5,446 nucleotides of DNA from Nitrososphaeraceae archaeon (GCA_025449515.1 JANWJI010000118.1:1-5446); one strand, 5' to 3'. Counted from the first letter of the stretch, positions 1-5,446 are shown. Numbers and translations are program-made. The notes: a model not told the origin generated them from the letters alone.

Positions 1-75
1 CACGTCGTGGAATTGCCAGTCTTTAAAAATCACTGTGTAATGAATTTTTTCTTCATTAGGTTTCGGATTTTCCAT
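1..75 (-). CDS. N-terminal fragment of an unrecognised protein, cut by the left window edge
   Basis: A minus-strand frame opens with ATG at 75-73 and stays open for 25 codons to the window edge. It begins MENPKPNEEKIHY, a polar, proline- and lysine-rich start, then turns more hydrophobic and aromatic (TVIFKDWQFHDV). I do not recognise the family. It is preferred over the plus-strand frames because all confident genes here run leftwards and its codons look coding. No Shine-Dalgarno motif lies close to this ATG and no convincing TATA box sits about 25 bases upstream, so the start is tentative. The frame continues open for 11 codons above the ATG, through the 10-bp repeats, until a TGA at 111-109, but that stretch has no ATG, GTG or TTG. 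The short length seen makes chance a real possibility. Confidence 0.4.
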   Translation of the reverse strand, partial: MENPKPNEEKIHYTVIFKDWQFHDV

Positions 76-200
76 TAAAGATTCAGAGTCAGTCGGAGTT
101 ACTCTGAGTCACTCTGATGTACTCTGAACTCGCGCGCCCCTCCTACCATTCATCAACAAGCTCGAGAATTGATTATTTCTTGTGATCATACATAGATGGT
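76..200. other. Intergenic region with repeat array and GC-rich block
   Basis: No supported gene lies here. Besides the 10-bp repeats it holds an abrupt GC-rich patch at 129-147 in otherwise AT-rich DNA. On the minus strand this patch contains AGGAGGGG (144-137), a strong match to a ribosome binding site, but no start codon follows at 4-10 bases, so it is an orphan. Two ATGs lie just upstream of it (153 and 149). The frame from 153 is the same as that of the left-edge gene but is closed by TGA at 111-109. The frame from 149 is closed by a TAA within the third repeat unit. No clear TATA box was found. AT-rich stretches near 168-180 and 208-222 are possible but weak. Confidence 0.5.
78..127. 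repeat. Five-unit tandem repeat with a 10-bp period
   Basis: Read on the minus strand from 127 to 78, the units are TCAGAGTACA, TCAGAGTGAC, TCAGAGTAAC, TCCGACTGAC and TCTGAATCTT. The first three share the 7-base core TCAGAGT exactly. The fourth differs from the second at two of ten bases. The fifth is a decayed copy at best. Because the fifth unit begins TCTGA, part of the array is also an inverted repeat: TTCAGAGT at 82-89 (plus strand) pairs with ACTCTGAA at 121-128. The array ends just before the ATG of the left-edge frame. A period close to one helical turn would put all cores on one face of the DNA, as in a multi-site operator, but simple slippage expansion would look the same. Confidence 0.75.
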
Positions 201-389
201 TCAGATATTATCCATATTATATTCAGACATGATCAACGCGTCGCTATCTCGACTTTCACTAGAGTACTGCTCATGTAATTGACAAACGATATCCATAAAC
301 TTTATAGAAATAAGACTATTTATGACTATTGTCACGATTAAATAGAGACAAAAGATATAGATGGGAATTGGTTGAGAATTATTTCTCAA
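201..389 (-). CDS. Possible small single-pass membrane protein, 62 residues
   Basis: This minus-strand frame could encode 62 residues from a TTG start; no ATG or GTG lies upstream before the TAA at 413-411. Residues about 8-29 form an uninterrupted hydrophobic stretch (IPIYIFCLYLIVTIVINSLI), long enough for one transmembrane helix. The remainder, residues 30-62, is hydrophilic and acidic with seven Asp/Glu against one Lys and one Arg. The short, basic N-terminus and acidic tail would suit an inner-face N-terminus, but this is inference. It lies 49 bases beyond the stop of the FAH-family gene in the same direction. Against it: the start is a rare codon inside a perfect hairpin, no Shine-Dalgarno motif precedes it, and I recognise no homologue. 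AT-rich noncoding DNA readily gives hydrophobic frames like this. Confidence 0.28.
   Translation of the reverse strand: MRNNSQPIPIYIFCLYLIVTIVINSLISIKFMDIVCQLHEQYSSESRDSDALIMSEYNMDNI
372..389. terminator. Perfect 7-bp hairpin, possible transcript end of the operon
   Basis: TTGAGAA (372-378) and TTCTCAA (383-389) are exact inverted repeats around the loop TTAT. It lies about 50 bases downstream of the stop of the last operon gene. No strong T-tract follows on the minus strand, only a weak pyrimidine-rich stretch ending in TCTTTTGTCT, so intrinsic termination is not shown. It also covers the TTG proposed as start of the 62-residue ORF. It could equally be a protein binding site. Confidence 0.35.
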
Positions 390-390
390 T

Positions 391-405
391 TTCCGAATAT
401 TGGAA
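391..405. repeat. Near-perfect 15-base palindrome next to the hairpin
   Basis: TTCCGAATATTGGAA is symmetric apart from a single central-flank mismatch (the two G bases around AATATT). It sits one base from the neighbouring 18-base hairpin, so two dyads lie back to back between the FAH-family stop and the small ORF. The AT-only core gives a weak RNA stem, so a DNA dyad bound by a dimeric regulator is as likely as a terminator. Confidence 0.4.
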
Positions 406-438
406 TAATCTTACCAACGCTTCTGATCGGCTCTAAGA

Positions 439-1308
439 TCATGCAAAAACAACACGATTTCTTATCATACCAAGCTTCTCAATAGCGATTTCTACGATAT
501 CGCCATCCCTTAAGTATCTTGGTTCTTTCATAGACATCGCGACGCCTGCGGGAGTACCGGTTGAAATTATATCGCCGGCTTCAATCGTCATGACGGAGCT
601 GAGACTTGATATGATCTTCTTTACTGGAAGTACCATATTACCGCTGGAAGAGTTCTGCCTTGTTTCTCCATTTACCTTAGTTAAGATTTTCAAATTCTGA
701 GGATCATTTACTTCGTCCCTAGTCGTGATCCATGGACCACAGGGAGCAAAAGTATCGATGCTTTTTCCTCTTGTGAATTGTTTATCCTTGAATTGAATGT
801 CCCTCGCCGACACGTCGTGTAGTATCATATATCCAAAGACCGAGTCCAGAGAACTTTCTTCAGACACCTTCTTGATGTCTTTTCCTATTACAGCAGCTAT
901 TTCTGCTTCATAGTCAAGTCGCTTCACAAATTGTGGGCAGATTATATCGTTGAATGGTGAATTTAAGGTAGTTCTTGGTTTTATGAAGATTACCGGTTCG
1001 TCAGACGGGGTAAGCCCGGCATCCCTTGCATGATCGTAGTAGTTAAATGCTAAGCATATGATTTTTGGAGGATTTGGTAAGGGTGCTAGCAATTCAATAT
1101 CTTTTACATATTGACTATATTCAAGTTCATTCTTGTATTCATTGAGTTCTTCTATCCAACCCTTGAACATGAATTCTTTTACGCTAGGTGGAATAGGTAT
1201 TCCAGTCTGGTCTTGAATTTCAGCTCTTGTCGCGATCTTCTTTCCATCGCTCGAGATCAAGCCATAACTATCCCCATATCTTTTATCATGCAGTCTTGCA
1301 ATCTTCAT
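439..1308 (-). CDS. Fumarylacetoacetate hydrolase (FAH)-family protein
   Basis: A 289-residue, probably cytosolic enzyme of the FAH superfamily, which cleaves or isomerises acylpyruvates and related keto/enol acids with a divalent metal. Residues 1-75 match the short N-terminal domain and residues 80-288 the FAH fold. Visible signatures: FNYYDHARDAG (89-99), the metal-binding DYEAEIAAVIG (132-142, E134 and E136), HDVSARDIQ (164-172, D165), GKSIDTFAPCGPW (181-193, with the probable catalytic K183), and STGTPAGV near 249-256. Length is normal for the 280-300-residue branch. The lid motif reads His93-x-x-Asp96, where the usual dyad is His-x-x-Glu. The exact substrate (acylpyruvate, homoprotocatechuate intermediate, oxaloacetate) cannot be read from sequence. 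It starts 9 bases after the gltX stop with only a weak upstream purine stretch (AGAAGAAA), so it is probably the last gene of the operon and translated by coupling. Confidence 0.9.
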   Translation of the reverse strand: MKIARLHDKRYGDSYGLISSDGKKIATRAEIQDQTGIPIPPSVKEFMFKGWIEELNEYKNELEYSQYVKDIELLAPLPNPPKIICLAFNYYDHARDAGLTPSDEPVIFIKPRTTLNSPFNDIICPQFVKRLDYEAEIAAVIGKDIKKVSEESSLDSVFGYMILHDVSARDIQFKDKQFTRGKSIDTFAPCGPWITTRDEVNDPQNLKILTKVNGETRQNSSSGNMVLPVKKIISSLSSVMTIEAGDIISTGTPAGVAMSMKEPRYLRDGDIVEIAIEKLGMIRNRVVFA

Positions 1309-1317
1309 GAATTTCTT

Positions 1318-3045
1318 CTACCTGTGCGTAAAAATAGCCTGCTGGTCACTATCTAATCTGCAAAATCCGTATCTCACAAATTGAACGCTCGAATACAACT
1401 GAAGGGTGGAAACAAAGGATTCCGCATATCCAGATGCTATCTCGAGACTGTCACGATCAAATTGTTCATTCGAATATAGCTTCTTTGGTACAATAATTCT
1501 GTAGGGCATCTTATCGTCATACGCAACCCACTGGATCTTCTGTATCTCGTGACTTAGTTCTGTGCCAATTACATCTGCAAAGATTCGACTCTTATCATCG
1601 GCTAGCTCAACACTGGTTATTTTTACGTTATAAAGCTCCATCAACCGAATTATGCTACCTTCAGATAATTTGCTAGCATCTGCGCGGGCAATGTACACAG
1701 TATCGTCCACCTGTACTGATCTTGATCCTAGGTTTGACGACGGGTGGTTTTTTAGACAAACATTCACAGGATTTGCGTTTGCCACTTTCAGTTCTACTGG
1801 TTCACGCACAAAAAATAATCTCACAGAGTAATCATCTATAATTCTTCTGTTGAACGCTTCTAGGCTCTCGAATGGCGGTTTTGATTCGGATAATGTCCAA
1901 CCAAGAGACAAAACATACTTTCTAATGGCTTCTGGAAGGAAACCTCTCCTTTTGAGCGCTATCAAAGTGGGTAGTCGTGGGTCATCCCAACCAGTCAGAG
2001 ATTTATCCTCTATCAGAGGTTTTATTTTGCGCTTTGAAACCGGCAAACCTTCAAACTCTAGTCTAGAAAATTCCGAGACCACCGGCTTTCGAAGATGAAG
2101 CCTGTCTAGAACAGCATTATACAATTCATTTCGCAATTCGTACTCTTTAGTCCTCATTGCGTGAGTTACGCCGTCGAGGCTATCTTCCACCGGTGCGGCA
2201 AAATCGTAAGTCGGATAGACTCGTACACTGGTACCCAAAATTGGATGATTCCCTTCGATAATTCGAAATAACGTCGGGTCTCTCATTGCAGTATTAGGGC
2301 TTCTCATGTCTCCCCTAAATCTAATCGTTGCCTCGTTTGGATCAAAGGATCCAGTAAACATTTCGGTTAATGCCTCATCATAGCTGTTACTATCAAGCCT
2401 ACAGGCGCATTCGAGACCTTTTGATCTATATTCTTGGATCGTTTTTTGGTCGCAACGACATACATAAGCACCACGACTTGATACCAGTTTCTTTCCGTAG
2501 TCTTGCAGGAGAAAAATGTCGTCAGAGGCATTTTTTATCAAATCAGGTTTAATGCCCAACCACTGGATACCCTCCTTTATCGCGTCGTAATATTCAGTCT
2601 TTTCGGTCAATGGGTTTGTGTCGTCGAAACGCAATATCAATTTACCATTGTACATCCGGGCATATTCATCATCTATAATAGCTGCTTTTGCGTGTCCGAT
2701 GTGTGGATACCCATTTGGCTCAGGAGGAAATCTTGTTACCACATTTCCTATTTCCGCGCCGTACAATGGAGGCAGACCTGAAATCTTTTCAGCGTGTTTT
2801 TTAGCATCTGTTGTGGGTGACATCTCCTGAAGAAGGACCCTTTGTTCACTAATTGCAAGTGAGTTTATCTGGTTTAACACTCGCTTTACTTCCGGAATAA
2901 TAGTCTTAATACTGCTACGTAGGTCTGGCCGGGATGCCATAGTTTTAGAAATGACAGCTTCAAGCTTTGCTTTTCCGTCGTATTCTAGTGCATTTCTAAG
3001 AGTTACCAACTTAATTGCTCGTTCAATCGAGCTATCCAGAGACAT
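1318..3045 (-). CDS. gltX: Glutamyl-tRNA synthetase, archaeal type
   Basis: Class I aminoacyl-tRNA synthetase that attaches glutamate to tRNA. Archaea generally lack GlnRS, so the enzyme is expected to charge tRNA-Gln as well, for later amidation. Residues 1-100 form the helical N-terminal extension of archaeal GluRS (NALEYDGKAKLEAVI). The Rossmann catalytic domain starts with RFPPEPNGYPHIGH (105-118, HIGH at 115-118) and LILRFDDTNP (136-145). A CxC...CxC cluster (C196, C198, C213, C215) is a likely zinc site. The KMSKS loop is VSKRK (336-340), followed by the conserved GWDDPRLPT. The C-terminal beta-barrel anticodon domain fills roughly 390-575. Length (575) is normal. GluRS is preferred to the related GlnRS from the SRLEFEGLPVSKRK context and the archaeal setting. 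The gene starts 7 bases after idsA; the best ribosome binding site, AAAGGAG, is 14 bases from the ATG, unusually far, suggesting translational coupling. Confidence 0.96.
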   Translation of the reverse strand: MSLDSSIERAIKLVTLRNALEYDGKAKLEAVISKTMASRPDLRSSIKTIIPEVKRVLNQINSLAISEQRVLLQEMSPTTDAKKHAEKISGLPPLYGAEIGNVVTRFPPEPNGYPHIGHAKAAIIDDEYARMYNGKLILRFDDTNPLTEKTEYYDAIKEGIQWLGIKPDLIKNASDDIFLLQDYGKKLVSSRGAYVCRCDQKTIQEYRSKGLECACRLDSNSYDEALTEMFTGSFDPNEATIRFRGDMRSPNTAMRDPTLFRIIEGNHPILGTSVRVYPTYDFAAPVEDSLDGVTHAMRTKEYELRNELYNAVLDRLHLRKPVVSEFSRLEFEGLPVSKRKIKPLIEDKSLTGWDDPRLPTLIALKRRGFLPEAIRKYVLSLGWTLSESKPPFESLEAFNRRIIDDYSVRLFFVREPVELKVANANPVNVCLKNHPSSNLGSRSVQVDDTVYIARADASKLSEGSIIRLMELYNVKITSVELADDKSRIFADVIGTELSHEIQKIQWVAYDDKMPYRIIVPKKLYSNEQFDRDSLEIASGYAESFVSTLQLYSSVQFVRYGFCRLDSDQQAIFTHR

Positions 3046-3052
3046 TGAACTA

Positions 3053-4060
3053 TTAGAGACTCCTTTCCACTACAAAATTTGCTGATAGCTGTAGTGCTTG
3101 TTTCGATATCGATTTCGGATAACTATCAATTGAGCTTAGCGCGGAATCGATATGTGATCTAGCTATATTTCTAATATGGAAGTCAATCCCAGACGAGCAA
3201 ATCGATTCTACTGCCTCACTTATCTCACCACTTGTCGTCTTTTTGGATCCAAGTACGCGCAAAATCTTCAGTTTTTTTTCACCATCAGTACTGTTTAGGG
3301 CCAATTGAATAGGGAATGTCTTCTTACCTTCTCGTAGATCATTACCTACTGACTTACCGGTGATTTTTGGATCTCCGGTCACTCCCAAAAGGTCATCGAC
3401 CAGTTGAAATGCAATTCCAACATTCCTTCCAAAGGCGGATAAATTTAGGATATCTACATCATTGGATAATGGTGCAGAAAGAACTCCGAGCGTGCAGGAG
3501 AGGTCAAAAAGAGCTGCCGTTTTCTTCGTTATCATGTTCAAGTAGGTCGGTTCCCGAAAAAACCGTTGATTGGAGGCAAGGCCTATATCGATTGCCTGAC
3601 CTTCACAAACGTATATACAAGAAGTTGCTAGCTTTGCAATCATTGCAGATATAGCTTTGTCATCGATCCCGGCCTTTTTTCCATCTACGGCGATAAGTTG
3701 GAACGCTTTCGAGAAGAGAATATCTCCCGCCAGTATTGCAAGCGCAGTCCCGTAAGATTTATGGACGGTTGGGACCCCATGCCGCATATCATCGTTATCC
3801 ATTATGTCATCGTGCACTAAAGAAAAATTATGGATTAGTTCAACGGCCGCTGCTGCTGGTAACGCATTTTTAGCCGTCCCTCCAAACATTTCACAAGACT
3901 TGGTTACTAGAAAAGGACGTAAGCGTTTTCCGCCGCTAACAAGATAATGAGCAGATGCCTCGTAAAGCTCGTTCGGTTCACCCTTTAGGGAAGTTAGGAT
4001 AAACTGGCTCACGGTGGACGCATTAGCTTCGAGCTCGTCTTGAATATTAGCCAGATTCAT
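3053..4060 (-). CDS. idsA: Short-chain polyprenyl (probably geranylgeranyl) diphosphate synthase
   Basis: A trans-prenyltransferase of 335 residues, all-helical fold, adding IPP units to DMAPP. It is cytosolic and supplies the C20 chains of archaeal ether lipids. Visible motifs: GGKRLRP (43-49) for IPP binding; the first Asp-rich motif DDIMD (84-88) within LVHDDIMDNDDMRHG; KTAALF (180-185); the second Asp-rich region QLVDDLLGVTGD (219-230); and GNDLREGKKTFP (239-250). The second motif has Gly where many family members have the last Asp, which is common in archaeal members. The residue five before the first Asp-rich motif is Phe79; in archaeal GGPP synthases a bulky aromatic here limits the product to C20, so GGPP is predicted. 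The ATG overlaps the fni stop as ATGA. It ends with TAA followed at once by in-frame TAG. Longer products cannot be excluded from sequence alone. Confidence 0.95.
   Translation of the reverse strand: MNLANIQDELEANASTVSQFILTSLKGEPNELYEASAHYLVSGGKRLRPFLVTKSCEMFGGTAKNALPAAAAVELIHNFSLVHDDIMDNDDMRHGVPTVHKSYGTALAILAGDILFSKAFQLIAVDGKKAGIDDKAISAMIAKLATSCIYVCEGQAIDIGLASNQRFFREPTYLNMITKKTAALFDLSCTLGVLSAPLSNDVDILNLSAFGRNVGIAFQLVDDLLGVTGDPKITGKSVGNDLREGKKTFPIQLALNSTDGEKKLKILRVLGSKKTTSGEISEAVESICSSGIDFHIRNIARSHIDSALSSIDSYPKSISKQALQLSANFVVERSL
3060..3066 (-). promoter_or_regulatory. Shine-Dalgarno-like AAAGGAG before gltX
   Basis: AAAGGAG lies inside the last codons of idsA, 14 bases before the gltX ATG, beyond the usual 4-10 base spacing. 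No other start codon lies between it and the ATG, so it does not support a different start. It may assist reinitiation after the idsA TAA. Confidence 0.4.
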
Positions 4061-5151
4061 CTATCCTCGACTCCTGTTGCTAACGCTCCTGTCAATATAT
4101 ATTTTGAGCTTTTAATTGCTTGAATATTAGGAGCACCTATCAGAAACATTGTGCTTTTAAGCTCGGCCAATACCGTATCGGCAAATGCAAAAAGCTTCTC
4201 TCCGGATTCGGCCGCATGCCTTAAAAACGGATACGCCATTGCACACATTGAAGCGTCCAATGCTAAACATTTTGCGAAGTCTAAGCCATTGCGCAACCCG
4301 CCTGATGCTATAATAGGGATGTACTTCAGGGCTCTTCTAACTTCGATTATACTAACGGCAGTTGGTATTCCCCAATCCCAGAACAATTCTCCCAAATGAA
4401 TTTTAATATTGTCCATTACTGATTCAGCTCGCATCTTCTCTACAGCTGCCCAACTAGTGCCTCCTGACCCAGCTACATTTATGGCAGATACACCCACATT
4501 TTCCAGTCTAATTGCGACGTCACTGGATATTCCTGCTCCAACCTCCTTTACTACGACAGGAATTGAAATGGTCTTTATGAGATCGGAGACCTTTTCTAAG
4601 ACTCCCTTGTATCTGGGCTCTCCTTCAGGCTGGATAAGTTCCTGCAACGGATTAAGATGGATTGCCAAGGCATTGGCCCGAATCATATCTATGATCTTTT
4701 GAATCTCGTCCATGCCCAAACCCTTCGCCAGTTGAGCTCCGCCAATATTGGCAATTAAAAACGCGTTCGGCGCATTTTTTCTGGCTACCATATAGGTGTC
4801 AGCCATCTTCTCATTTAGCAGCCCTGCACGTTGACTTCCTAACCCCATCGCAAATCCGTACTTTTCAGCTAGGATTCCTAATCTGGCATTTATTTTTAAA
4901 GCCTCATTTGTTCCACCGGTCATAGAATCTATTATAACTGGAGCACCAAAACTAGTGTTCAAAAACGTAGTCGAAGTATTGATTTCATCATAATCAAGCT
5001 CAGGAAGTGCGTTGTGAATGAATTTAACGAATTCTAGGTATGTCGAAGCCGATCTCGCTTGGACATTCCTTTGTAGAGGTATCTCTATACCCTCCTTCTT
5101 CCTTTGAGATATGATTTTTAGATCGGATGAAAGATCTGATGTATCAGGCAT
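4057..5151 (-). CDS. fni: Type 2 isopentenyl-diphosphate delta-isomerase (FMN-dependent)
   Basis: A 364-residue cytosolic TIM-barrel flavoenzyme that interconverts IPP and DMAPP using reduced FMN and Mg2+. Family signatures run along the whole protein: SMTGGTNEALKIN (76-88), GLGSQR (103-108), NIGGAQL (135-141), the active-site strand AIHLNPLQELIQPEGE (163-178, with H165, N167, Q170, the likely acid/base Q174 and Mg ligand E175-E176 region), VVKEVGAGIS (200-209), the phosphate-binding VAGSGGTSW (226-234), WDWGIPT (258-264), and ASGGLRNGLDFAKCLALDA (282-300). Length is normal. The N-terminal substrate motif, usually Arg-Lys-x-Glu/Asp-His, reads RKKEG (17-21), with Gly in the His position. It overlaps the ipk stop by 8 bases and the idsA start by 4, with a good ribosome binding site for its ATG, so it belongs to the same mRNA. 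Many crenarchaeal and thaumarchaeal clusters have an RNase J-like gene after fni; none is present here. Confidence 0.96.
   Translation of the reverse strand: MPDTSDLSSDLKIISQRKKEGIEIPLQRNVQARSASTYLEFVKFIHNALPELDYDEINTSTTFLNTSFGAPVIIDSMTGGTNEALKINARLGILAEKYGFAMGLGSQRAGLLNEKMADTYMVARKNAPNAFLIANIGGAQLAKGLGMDEIQKIIDMIRANALAIHLNPLQELIQPEGEPRYKGVLEKVSDLIKTISIPVVVKEVGAGISSDVAIRLENVGVSAINVAGSGGTSWAAVEKMRAESVMDNIKIHLGELFWDWGIPTAVSIIEVRRALKYIPIIASGGLRNGLDFAKCLALDASMCAMAYPFLRHAAESGEKLFAFADTVLAELKSTMFLIGAPNIQAIKSSKYILTGALATGVEDR
4065..4068 (-). promoter_or_regulatory. Ribosome binding site of idsA (GAGG)
   Basis: GAGG ends 4 bases (ATAG) before the idsA ATG and lies within the final codons of fni (Val-Glu-Asp-Arg). 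Together with the ATGA overlap it fixes the idsA start and indicates coupled translation. Confidence 0.55.
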
Positions 5152-5446
5152 ATTTACTCCCGCTCGAGGTCGTAATTAACGTGCCTTCAAATTTACTGCC
5201 AATTATTGCATTAATTATTCTCCGTGGTTTTAGCCCGTTAACCATCATTACATTTATTCCGAGAGATGCCATCTTGAGGCCTTCAGACAGCTTCCTTCTC
5301 ATGCCACCGGTGATATCTGACGTTACCTTGGAAAGTTCGAGTGTTTTGAAGCTAATTTCATCTATTTCACTTACAATTTTGCCATTCTTCAAATCCTGGT
5401 ACACCCCATCAACATTTACAGCGAAGATGACTTTCATAGGCTTTAG
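5144..5446 (-). CDS. ipk: Isopentenyl phosphate kinase, C-terminal part (cut by right edge)
   Basis: The last 100 codons of an amino-acid-kinase-fold enzyme that phosphorylates isopentenyl phosphate to IPP with ATP, the closing step of the archaeal modified mevalonate pathways. The frame is open to the right edge (Leu-Lys-Pro before the first visible Met), so the gene is partial and that Met is internal. Visible signatures: VIFAVNVDGVY (visible residues 6-16), the nucleotide-binding loop after the central sheet; DITGGMRRK (44-52), the conserved Asp-x-Thr-Gly-Gly-Met of this fold; a C-terminal GLKPRRI (about 70-76) and the terminal GTLIT strand. IPK is chosen over acetylglutamate or UMP kinase mainly from the neighbouring fni and idsA plus the IPK-like NVDGVY and DITGGM spacing. 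Its TGA overlaps the fni ATG within ATGCCTGA. Confidence 0.88.
   Translation of the reverse strand, partial: LKPMKVIFAVNVDGVYQDLKNGKIVSEIDEISFKTLELSKVTSDITGGMRRKLSEGLKMASLGINVMMVNGLKPRRIINAIIGSKFEGTLITTSSGSKYA
5157..5161 (-). promoter_or_regulatory. Ribosome binding site of fni (GGGAG)
   Basis: GGGAG lies 5 bases (TAAAT) before the fni ATG, inside the ipk coding end. The spacing is canonical and supports this start over internal alternatives. Confidence 0.6.

Noticed and set aside
38..58. Stem TAATGAA / TTCATTA around a T6 loop, resembling a plus-strand terminator after a stop at 38-40
   Set aside because: The T-run is in the loop, not after the stem, the plus-strand frame has only 12 visible codons, and the interval is better read as the start of the minus-strand left-edge frame.
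78..127. CRISPR array
   Set aside because: Units are 10 bp with no spacers; far too short and direct head-to-tail.
85..157. C/D box RNA on the minus strand (TTGATGA near 155-149 and CTGA near 93-90)
   Set aside because: The internal C' and D' boxes are not recognisable and CTGA/TGA motifs arise repeatedly from the 10-bp repeats.
160..222. Archaeal TATA/BRE promoter for the left-edge gene
   Set aside because: AT-rich stretches exist (for example AATATAATAT on the minus strand) but none has a convincing BRE or suitable distance to the start.
196..282. Plus-strand 28-codon ORF starting MVQILSILYSDM
   Set aside because: Very short, opposite to all other genes, no ribosome binding site, and it mirrors the minus-strand frame.
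3364..3405. Second Asp-rich motif of the prenyl synthase reading DDLLG instead of DDxxD as an inactivating change
   Set aside because: Gly at the fifth position is common in archaeal members, the first motif is intact and the downstream GD and lysine signatures are kept.
1111..4702. Several plus-strand frames of 60-97 codons inside FAH-family, gltX, idsA and fni genes
   Set aside because: All lie antisense to well-supported conserved genes and show no recognisable motifs or starts; they are shadows.

Overview
The window most likely comes from an archaeon. It carries an archaeal-type glutamyl-tRNA synthetase with the N-terminal helical extension, an FMN-dependent type 2 IPP isomerase, a short-chain prenyl synthase with the aromatic residue typical of archaeal C20 synthases, and the C-terminal part of an isopentenyl phosphate kinase. 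This ipk-fni-idsA-gltX cluster is characteristic of TACK archaea. The moderate A+T content and overall sequence style suggest a Thaumarchaeota/Nitrososphaeria lineage, possibly a soil type, but that finer placement is inference and no rRNA is present to settle it.

Layout: every supported gene lies on the minus strand, so transcription runs from right to left. From the right edge: the 3' part of ipk (running off the window), fni (8-base overlap with ipk), idsA (ATGA overlap with fni), gltX (7 bases after idsA) and a fumarylacetoacetate-hydrolase-family gene (9 bases after gltX). The spacing implies one polycistronic mRNA of at least five genes. After the FAH-family stop at 439 come about 360 bases with no certain gene. 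They hold two adjacent small palindromes, a weakly supported ORF for a 62-residue single-pass membrane protein, a short GC-rich block, and a run of 10-bp tandem repeats. At the left edge a minus-strand reading frame starts at 75 and leaves the window.

How the genes work together: IPK makes IPP by phosphorylating isopentenyl phosphate. Fni interconverts IPP and DMAPP. IdsA condenses them, probably to geranylgeranyl diphosphate, the precursor of archaeal ether lipids. GltX charges tRNA with glutamate, and the FAH-family enzyme acts on an unknown small keto/enol acid. The last two are passengers of a lipid operon rather than pathway members.

The core operon looks ordinary. The points that deserve a second look are the 10-bp tandem repeat directly before the left-edge reading frame, two substitutions at positions usually conserved in the FAH-family and IDI-2 enzymes, and the palindromes overlapping the start of the small ORF. 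I see no clear evidence of a new defence or mobile system.
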